Shown here one piece after another: positions 12,861-24,778 of a stretch of 64,000 nt of DNA; the first letter of the stretch is position 1; the number at the start of each line of letters is the position of its first letter. The notes below the pieces were generated by a model. It was not told the origin of the DNA. It did no database searches and saw nothing but the letters and a program-made list of their open reading frames with translations. The position numbers and the translations under genes were made by a program. Source of the stretch: Episyrphus balteatus (taxonomy: Eukaryota > Arthropoda > Insecta > Diptera > Syrphidae); NCBI RefSeq assembly GCF_945859705.1, contig NC_079134.1, forward strand, positions 122,946,620-123,010,619. The letters are read 5' to 3'.

Positions 12861-13729
12861 AAACCTATGTGAAAAACATGCTACATGACAAAATTCGGGA
12901 TGAAGGTTTTAGATAAGGCAGGGACAAAGGATTCATAAAGTTTTTAAAAATATTTTTGGTGAAAGGGTGTTTTTTGGTGGGTTGAGTTGTGTGAGAAAGG
13001 TATCATAACAGCTGACTTATATTTTATTAATTTTTAAAACTTGGTGAAAAAGTTTTGTTTGGTATAAAAATTAAGAATCCATAAAGTGTACAAAAATTTC
13101 TTGAGTTAAAGGGTGTTTTTTTTTAGATATGTTGAAATTCGGAATTAGTACCACAAATTTTTTCATGTGAAAGGGTGTTTTTTTATGTGTACAGAAAATA
13201 TGGGTATATTTGGAAAAGTGTGCAATACTAGAGTAATACTAGTGGTAGGTACCCTAATGAAATTCAGGAATTATGTTACTTTTAAGATAAGAAACAAGAA
13301 TCTACAGTGTCTATAAAAATATCATAGTTAAAAGTGTGTTTTTTTTAAGTGAAAACAAAAATGATGGGTCACCCAAATGAAAGTTGGTAAAAACATTGAA
13401 TTTGGGATAGAAAGCAAGAATAAACAGTTTTCATAAAAAAAAATTTAAGTCAAAGGTGTTTTTTTCGAAGAGACAGTAAAATCTGAAATTGGTCCCAAAA
13501 ACAATTAACAATTATTTCCCAGTTTTTGTGGTACTAATTCCGAATTTCATCATATCTTTAAAAAAAAACACCCTTTAACTGAAATGATTAGAAAGTAGAG
13601 CCTTTTCTAAATTTTACAAGAATTAAACCACTTAAAATTTTTCAATTTAAACCATTACTTTGGAGACACCTTGAATATAAAGAAAAATTCTTTAGTTAAA
13701 AATTTTTTCGAACGATCTTTAGGCATCTT
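12861..13729. repeat. Cluster of dispersed AAAGGGTGTTTTTTT motifs
   Basis: The motif (A)AAGGGTGTTTTTT recurs at irregular spacing near 12962, 13109, 13170, 13331 and 13447. An inverted copy (AAAAAACACCCTTTAACT) lies near 13565. The surrounding sequences also share phrases such as ATAAGAATC and CAAAAATTTCTTGAG. A further inverted copy (AAAACACCCTTTAACC) lies near 23600, so this seems to be a dispersed, much-decayed family. No gene is visible. Confidence 0.5.
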
Positions 13730-14730
13730 CTCAAGTAGCACACTTGTGTATAAATTGGTGTAAATTCATTAATTTTGGTGTAAAATTGAGAAAATTGAAA
13801 AAATATGGTGTATTTCTCAAAATTAGTGGTATAAAAATTATACCACTGTCTTTTCTGTACAAAATTTCAACATTTTTTTAAGATTCCGTGCAAAAAATAC
13901 ACCGATATTCAGTTGTTTTTATAATATACCATTAATGGTGCATAAAATTATTTGATTCTGAAATCAACCAAAACGGTTTATTTTGTACACTCTGTTTGGT
14001 GTAGGAAGCACACCCTGTGGACATAAAATTCACCAAAATGCATATGTGAGAGACGCCATATTTTTCAATGGACGCCATTTAAAAATAGAAGACAGCGATT
14101 AATTATTTTATTAAAATAGTATATTTATCGACCTAATAGTCCCGCATTCTTAGTTTTTTCGATTCATTATAAAATAACTTTTCTTAAAAAAATGTAAAAC
14201 AACACAAAAATTATAATTTTTGAAAAATGGATTCTTAAAATCGAAAAAAAAATCATTAATTCACTGACATTTTTGAGGCGCTCGATTTTTAGAGGGGGTA
14301 GCATCTAAAATTAGTAGATAGAATGTGTTTCGTTTTAAAATTTGGCAAACAAAATCATATTTAACCATTGGTTTCTTATGGCAATATTATGAAAGTGAAT
14401 AAAAATTCATTTTCATTTATTTCATAAGAAATGTTTGAGATAAAAAATAAACTTTGGTTCAAATTTTAAATCAGAATAATTTAAATAGTGTATTTTATCC
14501 ATAGATTTATTGTGTATTTTTCAATTTCAAAGGGATAATTTTCACCAAAAACAGATCATTTAATATACCACTAGTGCCATTTATACACCAAAATCGGTAT
14601 ATTTTTTTAACCACCGGAGTTTATTTTATACGAGAAAATGGTGTATTTTTTATATTCAAAATGCATATCACGAAAGTGCAAAAAATACACCAAATATTTT
14701 GGTGTATCTTAGACTTTTGTGCTACTTGAG
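13730..14730. mobile_element. 1001-bp non-autonomous DNA element with 13-bp terminal inverted repeats
   Basis: CTCAAGTAGCACA at 13730-13742 is the exact reverse complement of TGTGCTACTTGAG at 14718-14730. Inside, the motif GGTGTA(T/A)TTTT and its complement (AAAATACACC, ATTATACACC) occur many times in both orientations, so the element can fold on itself. There is no transposase frame. Superfamily is not assignable, since no clear target-site duplication is visible. Confidence 0.85.
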
Positions 14731-14889
14731 TTAAAGCTTGTAATTATAAGTCAATCATAAGGCTTGGCAACCCTTAACACCTGTTTTCATGTTGATCATC
14801 ATCGTAGTCGTAATCATAGTAGAGAGAAGAAACGAAAAACCACAACTCTACTATAACCCACCTGGTTTCATTTGAGCATTGTTCACCTG

Positions 14890-15653
14890 AGAAACATTTC
14901 ACAAATTTCAGTTTTGAGCTAACCGTCGAATACGTCAAACGTCCGCGCTCGTGTTCGGTTTCTTCGGAATTGTGTTTATATTTGGTTATTATTGTATACT
15001 TCTCTCCTGTTGTTGTTGTTGTTTTTATTTGAAAAAAAAAAAAAAAATACTCTCATACCTAATTTTTGTCTAGTGTGTGTATTCTTAACTGTTTGTGTTG
15101 AGTAAAGTTATTTCCCCCTTTACAACCAAGTTAACTATTACAAGCAAAGTATTTGTACAATTTATTAACCATACAACCCACACACACATACACCTGAGAC
15201 AAGTGTATAATAATCATCAGACACAAGATACATACCTTGAAAGGTAAAATAATAAAAAAAAAAATAAGTTAAAAAAAAGGAATTAAAAAGCAAAAAAAAA
15301 AAATATTAAAAATAAATATTCTTTACGACCGACATCGTTAACGACGACCACGACGACGACGTTTGTGTGAAATTTCTCAAGAAGAAAGTTGATGTGATTA
15401 TTTTTTTTTTTTTTGTAGTTTGTTCAATTTATGTGTTGCATATTGGTTTTTCAATAAATAGAAGAAAAAGAATTAGATATAAAACAACTTTTTGATCTAC
15501 ATTCATATCGAAAATAAAAGAAATACAAAGTTGTGAAAATTGTTGTTACATTTCTTCCGAGTCGATTTTAGTGAATAATTGGAATAATTTAACATAATTA
15601 CTGAGGTGATTTCATTAAGGGATAATCCAAATAAGCAGATACAATCAACAAAA
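14890..15653 (+). promoter_or_regulatory. Hil: Candidate promoter and non-coding first exon of hillarin
   Basis: An initiator-like TTTCAGTTTTG at about 14908 precedes a locally GC-richer, CpG-containing segment (CGTCAAACGTCCGCGCTCGT), unusual in this AT-rich region. A long UTR-like stretch with homopolymer runs and CGACGACCACGACGACGACG follows. It ends in a near-ideal donor, AAA|GTAAGTA, with GT at 15654. The next acceptor in register is at 35003, just before the hillarin start codon. Assigning this exon to hillarin is inference; no TATA box or DPE is convincing. Confidence 0.4.
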
Positions 15654-18590
15654 GTAAGTAAACCAATAAGATGGTCAAAAGTCCAATATAATATTTCAAT
15701 AGCTCAAAAAAACGAGTTCGCTACTCAGCTCTTTCGTTTAGCAATCCAGCATCCGCATAAGAAGAGACGGAAAACAGTTTTTATTTTTTTTTTCTTGCAG
15801 CCATATTCTTTATATTCTCTCCTGTGTGCACAGCCACACCAACCTCCCATTTCTTTCTATAGATTTTCTATAAAATTCCATTGAAATGGAGATTAAGTGA
15901 ATGAAGTGAGGTGGAGTGGTGCTGGTGCTAGTGATGCTGGTTGATGGCTGATAGTGGCGGTGAAGCGATGTGACGGTGGTTGGCAGAAATTCTATGCAAA
16001 ACTATCTTTAGTAGTAGATTTTTTTCTACTTATTCTTAAACTATGTATACACACTAGTGTAGGTGTAAATAATGTGACAGATGAGTTAGAAATTCTGTAT
16101 TAGTTTATTTTTTGTTTTTGTTTCTATTTAATAGTTTTTTTTTTTTTAATCATTTAATTTTATTTTATTTGTATATCTACACATGAGTTTGGGTAGGTCA
16201 TATTTTAAGTATGCGTAAGTGCGTCCTAGTTTTTCCGGAAACTGGCCGCCAATGTTGAAATGGAACGATGAAAAATGCTGTTTTTTTTTTTGCTGGAGAG
16301 AAGCTTGATGGGGCGAAGCAAGATATTTTTAAGTTTTTTTTTTATATTATTTTTTTTCATCTGTTGTTTTTGGGTAGAAAGTTTAATTCTTGTTTTACGA
16401 GCTGTGAGGAATGTCTTCTCGCACATATGTATGTACATTTGTCGATGAATTGAAATATTTAGGGGCGCAGAATTGAAAGATGTATAGGTCTAGAAAATTC
16501 GTATAGTTATATGAAGACACTTACACACACATAAACATCAAAAGAAATCTCACCTGAATGCCGCTCACATCAGTGAATGAATTTTGGTGTAAAGAGGTCC
16601 AATTATGAACTTGAACCTATGTTGTGGACTTTAATTCTTAAAAAAAAATATTTATGTAAGTTAAATATGTGTGGTCCAAACACATACGTAGATTTTTTAT
16701 ATTTGGGATTTTGTGTTTTTTATTAATTTCTGGGAATAGGAAAGTCTGAAGATAGAGGAATTTTGTTTTTTTAGCAATCTTCAGCAAGGCTCAAAGTAGA
16801 TTCATATATTTATGAACTATGCATTATGGATTATGTTTAAAATTTAAAACACACAAAAGGGGTTAGACTTGCCACTCTTTATATTTTACAATTAACTCGT
16901 TTTGAGGTAAAAAAAAGGGTTTGAAATGAAATAGCGATCAATGCATTAGCTTTGAAGTTTTACTGCTAGGCCCATGATCCATTTCAATTTTAATGGAGTG
17001 ACCTTGAGCTGCACGGAAAAACTCTAAATATGATCTTTAAAACAAAGTTTTAAGTCGTTCAGAAAAAGCCATTTATATGGATGATATTTTTAATTGACAG
17101 ACGGTGGCCTTTTTATAAAAATTCTACAACTTCTTTCCAGAACCTCTTCCATCAGCTTTGACTGATTTATTTGATTTAAACTTCGCATCATTTGGAGTTT
17201 TTTTATTTTAACTATAATTCGTAAGCATAGCACTATTAACAAAAAAAAAAAAAGTCATGTGTGCAATTCACACGTGGTAGAAGTGAAACCTTAAAAAATC
17301 ATTTTTCTTGCAAAAAAAAATCGAAAAAGTCTACCTTTTTTTATTCTATCACCTTTAAATCCACCCACCTACATATAATAAATTTAATATCACCCGAAAG
17401 CTTATTGTTTCAGCTCAAAATATTTATATCGACAATGTCTATACAACATCTACAAAAAGAGCTAGAATTTTTTGAACCCAATCAATTTTTTCATCAAAAA
17501 AGTACAAAAATCAATCTTTTTTCTTTCATTAAATCTATTTTTTTAAATGACAACTAATGATAAATTTTATATCATCTGAAAGCTTATTTCACTTTTTATA
17601 CGACGTATCAATCATATTTCTTCCATGCCTACAAAAAAAAAGTAAGAATTTTTTAAAGCCAACTATATCGAAATTTGAAACTGAGAATACGGTACTTTCC
17701 ACACTGGTTGCTGGTCATCGGCAACAGATCTCCACAGGTGTTTTGAGGTATTTTTCAATTTTTTAAATTATGTTATGTTTTATATATCAAATAAAAGGCT
17801 ATGTTATCAGCATGCGTAATAAAGTTAAATAAAATTTGCAGGTGCACTAGATCAAAAGATATAACGTGTGTAGAAAAAGAACATCTTTGTACCGTTATCT
17901 CAGAATTTTGAATATGAAATTAATTGAAATTTTGTACAATTATAGTTTATTTAATTACCTATCTACAGTACAAATTTCATTCATCTTTCTTTAAAACAAA
18001 AATGTAATAACAAGTTGAATGTTCGTGTCGCGTTTTCGTTTCATCTTGTTTCAAATCACTATGATACTAAAGAAGTTTTCACTTCAAAAATAGTACCTTT
18101 GTTACATTATTTAGACCACCTCCATTTGACAACTGGTAAACCTCATATGTTTAAAATTGTTGATTTATTCACTAAAAGCTAAAAGGTAAAAGCTTTGAAA
18201 GTGTTTCTAGATTATTCATTTCTCCCGCTCATCGAAGTCAACGTTTCCTTTTATTTTTTTTCTTTGGGTCAGTCCATGAGCGAATAAGATTTCCAGTGGT
18301 CTCTCGGATTCCTCTCGTTAGTTATAAGATCTCTTCTAAATTTCAAAAATAGTTTGCCACGGAAAGCTGAAACGATCTTTAATTCTTCTAAGTGAACAGT
18401 TTCAAAACTAAAATTTCTCCTCATCCAGCGTGCCTGTAATTTTTTTTAGAATATGCACTCGAATCACATAAAAAATTAACTTTTCTTATAGATAAGATAA
18501 GTTAATACTGAATATGAAATAATATCAAATCGCATACAATGTTGAGTGCTTAAGAAAAGTGTGTCGTTGGTTGCTTGATTGTATTTACAT
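15654..18590. other. Proximal part of the putative first intron
   Basis: A G-rich segment at 15895-15985, with repeated GGTGGTGC/GATGCTGG-like words, contrasts with its surroundings and could be regulatory. A diverged direct duplication lies at about 17375-17490 and 17558-17670, sharing ATAAATTTTATATCA and GAAAGCTTATT. The open frames here are AT-rich and lack recognisable domains. No gene is supported. Confidence 0.4.
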
Positions 18591-19590
18591 GGTGTCCCAC
18601 AGTCACCGCTCCCAAATTAAAACCAAGGATTTTTGAGATCATTTTAAGTCGTTTTCATCCCGTTTTCGAGTTATGGATTCTGTATTTTAATGATTTTTGC
18701 TCTTTTTTTCCTTAACCCCTTGTAACCCAACATTGTAAATTTTAAAATTAATAATGTCAATCGAAAGGGCTTTAGCTATAATAAAACACGTATTTTTTAA
18801 AAATTAAATAAATTCATTATTTGCTTAGTTATTTCGAAATTTATGCAGTAAAAAAAAAGTTTAAATAATTTATTTTTGTAAATAAATGCAAACATTCAAA
18901 CAAAAAGCTATTTAATATTTATTTTTAGGCGCATTCCTAAAATCCAAAAATAAAGCCCCGTTAGTTTATGCACGAAAAATATTTTTTCTGAATTTCGTAG
19001 TTTTTACATAAATTTGCTTGTTTTCCAAAAAAGCCAAACTTTCTACATTAACTGCCAATTAAAAACTATTGGTGCTATTTATTAGAAATATGGCGCATTA
19101 TTTCGATAAAGCAATTATTCTTAAAGATTATGTAAGAAGCTTTAAAAGTATAAAAATATGTTTTTCACAGCTTTTTTTTAATATCAAGAATTTATTACAG
19201 TTTTAGTTTTTCTCAAAACTTTTTTTCTGCGGACAGCCGTTTCTCCGAAATTTTGCATCAAATCCAATTTTTTCGTTTTTAAGTTGTTTTTTTACTTTTA
19301 TATAATTTTATTAAAAAAAAAAACACGTTAATGAGTATTAATTTATTTCCTTAGAAAAATAATTTTTTTTCATTAAAAAACAAACAAACTGAGTAAATAA
19401 AAAAATAAAAATAATTAAAAATAGTTAAAAATTGTACACAATTAATTCAAATAAATTGAAACTTTTTTTGAGCTTCATCTGTTTGTTTTTTGTTAACCGC
19501 AATAACTCTGAAAATATTTTAATTCATTCGACTTCAAATGACGTCAGGAATCCATGGTTTTCATTTGGGGCGGTGACTGTGGGACACCCT
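18591..19590. mobile_element. Non-autonomous DNA element with GGTGTCCCACAGTCACCG ends (1 kb)
   Basis: The left end GGTGTCCCACAGTCACCGCT is inverted at the right end as GGCGGTGACTGTGGGACACC. The match continues inward (AAAACCAAGGATTTTTGA against TCCATGGTTTTC). The interior is AT-rich and non-coding. A shorter relative lies at 36816-37204 and shares an internal segment (GAATTTATTACAGTTTTAG, then TTTCTGCGGACA), so the two are one family. Ends starting CAGGGTGTCCC with flanking TA suggest a Tc1/mariner-type or similar element. Confidence 0.85.
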
Positions 19591-22500
19591 ATATAGATGC
19601 TATCGGATTTAAAACTAATCTGCGAATGATTCTCAAACTATAGGCGTGTTTTATTGGTAACTCAGTACTTAGCTCAGTAAAATTTAGCACGGGAAACAAC
19701 AACAAATGATTACTAAGGATAAATAAAAGTTTTTTGTTTGTTGGTTTACAGAGAATTTTTTTTTATATAAAATTATACATTTGTAACCATTTAACAATAA
19801 AGGATTGTTAATAATAAAATAAAGTAGGTAATCGTTTATTGTTGTTAACAGCAGAAAATGCTTACTCAGTAAAATACTGAGTACCACCGAAACACGGCTT
19901 ATATTACCATAAGTTACAGCCAGGCGGCTATAAAGTCGACCACTATGTATTCTTAATTTCTACCTGCCAACTTAAACCAATGAACTTGAGTAGCTTAGTG
20001 AAAATGATCCAATTTGATTCTGAATATTGCTTTCTTTCTTCAGAGAGAACTTTAGGTTGCAGTCCTCAGTACTAAATTAGAATTCTCGAAATATTTCTTT
20101 AGATAGAGATACCTTAGGTATATGAATTTGCCCTATTTTGGAATTGGATATACAAAATCAGTAGTCCATCTAATCAATAAGAGTCATGTAGAGTAGAATA
20201 GATGGAAAATCTTGGCGTCGTGGTTTTAGAAGCGCAAAAAAAAATTTCTTCAGCACGATGAGCAAAAAGTGTTCCAGGTAATAGATTTGTGTAATGTGTA
20301 CCTATGTGTAAAGATTTTCTTGAACTCTGACCATTTGCGAGTCCGACAAAAGATTTCGTTCATAGAGTACGCCCTCAAGTACAGAAGAAGTCATGACAAT
20401 TATCTTCAAAAAAGCTAACATGCGAATAAAAAAGGAATAGTGAAATCGATTTATTTCTGTCTCAGTGCTAGTTTACGATTAATTGAAAACAGGAAGGTCT
20501 GTCTCCATATTCCTTAAGGAAGAATTGACTTCTCTCTAAAATTCAAATTAAAACTTCAAAGCAAATTAAAATTTCATACAAAACTATTCCCATCAACAAT
20601 GTATCTATCTGCTTCAGGGTCACAAAAAATCGGTCAATTATTTATTTATTATTGTGAGTGTGACAAATATAATTATTTTTGCTTTCATGTGTGCCGAGAT
20701 CTTTTCATAATGATTCTCATCGACAATGACGCACGTCTTAAGATTTCTTTTTTCATTAATTTAATTTTAAAACCTTTTAAGTTAAAAACTAACTCAAGTT
20801 TCTTCATATACCTACATAAATATTTATACAGGCTTTTACTTATACCCATACTTATGACTATTGTACATGCATATAGCACTATTACTTCTATAAACTCTTT
20901 CAACAAGTCCTCTGTTGCGGAAAACAATGTATAAATAGTAAATAAACACATGCGATTATTTTCATAATTTATCTTTTGTTGTATCTTCGTTGTCATTTTT
21001 GTTTACAATTTATCTTGTTCTTCTTTTCATTTCTGACATCATCAGTTGACATACTGGTAATGTCACTCTCTCAATACAGTTTACGATGATAAATAATGAA
21101 AACAAAAAGAACACAACTTGGGCTTGTTTCAAAAAAATATTGTTGTAGACAAAACAAATGATCGAGGAACAATACTGACCAAAATATAGACTAAGTAACG
21201 TATACTATCCATGAGCCAAATTAAATAGCCGAGTGGACAATTCTCACCCGAATTAATTTTTAAATGAGATTTTTTTTTTCATTAAATGTTAATAAAAATG
21301 TAATTATTCAAGTTTTTTTTATTCATTTTTGTTTATAATTTTCACTTTCAATGTCAAGTTCAAATATTTTGTTCTGTGTTATTATGTAGGTGATACTTAA
21401 TTAGCAGTTGTTTTTAGAATTTGTTAATGGAACGATATAAATAATGAGGGAATTAATTACATTATTCGATATTATTTGATATCAAGAAGTCAGAAAAAAT
21501 ATTTTTTGTGTAAATAATTTCACACTGAAATCCTTATAGTGTTTTATTTTTTATATAATTTTTAATCTTTGGATTAAAGTTTTGATAATCTTTTATTTGC
21601 AACGTTGCGTGTTTCTATTCAATTTCTACCTGTGGTGCTTTTCAATTTATTTGTGTTGTCTATCATTCATTATAAAAAAAAAAATTATTTAAACAGCAAT
21701 TTTGTCTACATATATAAAAAACAACGGTTTTCTTTGAAAAGCTTAGTAACAACACTGATGCTATTCATCTTTATTCATGTAATTTTATTTATTTCATATT
21801 CCCAGAGTTATATTTATAGTCTTCGAGATAAACTACGGTAAAGTTTTTTTCTGTTAATACTGATCCATTCATTCGCTAAATTAGCCTTTTCAAATGGTTC
21901 ATTAAGTCTTTAACTATCGCATAATGTTTCGCTGGACTATTATGATATAATCCAATTACAACTTATAATATGCCATATGTTTATAGAAATGAGAAAAATT
22001 GCCGTTTATGGTAATATCTGACAGACCATATATACATAATCTGAATTCATTTAATAGACCATAAATTTGGATAGAAAAATAGTATCACCCACATTTTGGT
22101 GGTCAATAGTTTTTGGTGAATTGTTGTTTTTGAATTAAAGGTATACCTACTCTGTTGAATGAGATACTTTTACTCCAAATAGAATCATCATCATTTTTGA
22201 AAGAATACACATAATGATACCTACTACCCACATTAAAAGTAATAACTAAGCAATCAAGAAAAAAGTTCACAATGGTGCTGAAACCTGCGTTTATTGAATT
22301 AAAACATCGAATTTTATGTTTTTTTTTCATGGTAGTTCGAATGGAATTGAGAACAGTTTAAAATTAACTGGCTTTAAATTTTTTCTGGAATTGGAATTTA
22401 AATAAAATGGTATTATATCTATAGCTCAAACTTTATAACGTGTTCCGCTAGATTCCAATGAATACTGATTGCACAAGAAAGTTAAGGAGAGTTTTGAAAT

Positions 22501-24062
22501 TTTGAATAAATTTCCGACAAAAATCAGGAATGGATTTTTGAAAAAAAAAATTTTATTATTCGCATTAATTTGAAAAATCAAGAAAAAAAAGATTTAAGTT
22601 GCTTTTGGGATAATCAAGCGCAAAGTTGGACATATCGAGAAATCCAGTAATGTTAATTCTGTAAACTAATTTTTTTTAACAATACACAGTTTCTATTAAA
22701 TCCAAGAGCCGTTTTATGCTTTACTTATTCTATCAAATTTTTGCAAACAAATCTTGTTTTTTGACTTTAAATGATCATTATCTTTAACAAATACTATTTT
22801 AATGCTTTTCTATTGATAAAGATGTCGTTAGTTCAAACATTTTTAACAAATATTTTGATTTTTGAAAATATCAAAATCAATGTTTTTTAACAATAAAATA
22901 AAATCGAATATTCTCATAAGTCAAAGCTTGTATTTTATTTTTCAGACTTTTAAGGAAAAGTAAAACACAATTCTTTAAAGGAGTTTCTTAATGAAAGCCT
23001 TTATACTTAGATATGGCTAATTTCTTCAAACGAATATTAAGAAGCTGAAGCTTTATTTGAAAAGTTTTGAAGTTCAATCTGAAATCATTGCTTGCATAAA
23101 AAACAAAAAACTCAATGCATGAGCACTGCTCATTGAGCAGTATTGATTTCAAGAATTTTAAAAACATGATGTTTATAACTATGCACAGAAAGCAATTTAA
23201 ATGCAATTTTGTGAAATTTGGGATTATTAGATGGCTCATGTACATCCTCATAGGTGAAATATTAAGTGTCACAATATCTTAAAATGAGGGTTACATATTG
23301 TACTAACAATCCTATTAATTTGATCCTTTTATCACAAACTGCACAATTATTTTTCATACTTTTACTTTTGCACCTCAATCCTTCAAAACATTAATTTGTA
23401 TGAAAATTTAATAAAAAATAAAAGCAAGCAATTTAAATTTTGCATGAAAATTCAATATTCCATGGTAAAAATGTAATTCATTTTTTGATTATATTTGATT
23501 CTCATACGATGTGTAAAATATATATGCGGTTCTAAAAAATGCAAAAATTTACATGTGGTGCAAGGGTACCATTTCAAAAGTGTTCTTTCTCACTAAAAAA
23601 AACACCCTTTAACCCGAAATATTTTGATGAGCATATTTTATTATTTTTTTTTATAGTATAGTAAACGTGCATACAAAATTTCATCAGCCTACCACTTATT
23701 TTCAAGGAGTACTTGGTAATATTTTGGCTCTTGTTCTTTAAGTAAATGACTATTTATAAGGAGTGCAATAACTTTTTAGATGACGGGACGGTCCAGGCAT
23801 TATGCTATTGGTTTTATTCGATCGGGCGTTAAAAATTACCTCGAAATCATGTATTATATTAATAAAAAGGTTTCATTAGCTGTACTATGATATGCAACAA
23901 TGCGGGTGCAACACAGAAAAGCTCTTTTATCTACCCTCCTGGATGGAATACAAGGTGGCCCAATATCTCAAAATAACTCTTATATTGAGTAGTACCAATG
24001 ATATAAATTTCATGCTTTTATCACAAAGTGCACGGTTTTGTTGCTAAGCCGCCTCACTACCA
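19591..24062. other. AT-rich intronic stretch without a supportable gene
   Basis: I read both strands. Overlapping frames of 111 aa (20599-20934, +) and 103 aa (20685-20996, -) occupy the same DNA. They are rich in Phe, Ile, Tyr and Lys and fit chance AT-rich reading frames. The other frames (21605-21841, 22103-22330, 22988-23272) are similar. No conserved domain, RNA gene or clear terminal-repeat element was found. Confidence 0.45.
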
Positions 24063-24778
24063 GGAAATAAGACCCCAAAAGAAAAAATTAAATAAGGCCC
24101 CAAATTGGGGTATTTTTTCATAATGAATATATGCCCCAGTGAAATAAGGCCCCATCGAAATGAAAAAATGCCCCAAAAATAAATGAAACAAAGACCCAAT
24201 TAGTTTTGAACTTTTTTAGAAAAATTAAATAAGACCCCAATTTTTCTTTTTCATAATTAATTTATTTAAGGTAATGAAATATCACCCCAAACCAACAGAA
24301 CCATCTTTATAGATGGAACTTTTAAAATTGTTTCTCAAGGATGTTTACTGCACGATCTTTACATGGAAACGCATTAGTTTGCAGCACGATCTTAACATTG
24401 AAAAGCATTATTTAATAACAGAATAGCTGAAAAATCGCGCGAGGGAGTCCACAATATGCAGTACTTTGCCAAATCTGGGTCCTTGATAAGCGGCATTTTA
24501 CAAAAGTTTTTTTGAAAGACAATTTAGTTTTGAATTTTTATTTAAAATTATGAAAAATGAAATAAGGTCCCAAATTGTTTTTTAAAATAAAATGAAAGTA
24601 AGCCCCAAAATTAGTGTTTGGGTCTTATTTCATGTGTGAATTATGCCTCAAAAACAGAATGAAACAAGGCCCCAAAAAATGAAATAACAACCAAAAATTT
24701 GAGAAATTTCGTTGTTGTTATTTTGTGTGTATTTTTTTAAGGGCCTTATTTAATTTTTTTATTGGGGCCTTATTTCCG
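24063..24778. mobile_element. Fold-back element built of AAATAAGGCCCCAA motifs
   Basis: The left end GGAAATAAGACCCCAA is inverted at the right end as TTGGGGCCTTATTTCC. The match continues inward through AAAAATTAAATAAGGCCC. Between the ends, AA(A)TAAG(G/A)CCCCAA and its complement occur repeatedly in both orientations (for example near 24100, 24140, 24190, 24235, 24600, 24645, 24670). There is no open frame. It looks like a fold-back element with internal subterminal repeats. Confidence 0.75.

Noticed and set aside
20599..20996. Overlapping sense and antisense frames of 111 and 103 aa
   Set aside because: Both are driven by AT-rich composition, overlap each other almost fully, and neither shows a domain, good start context or splice signals.
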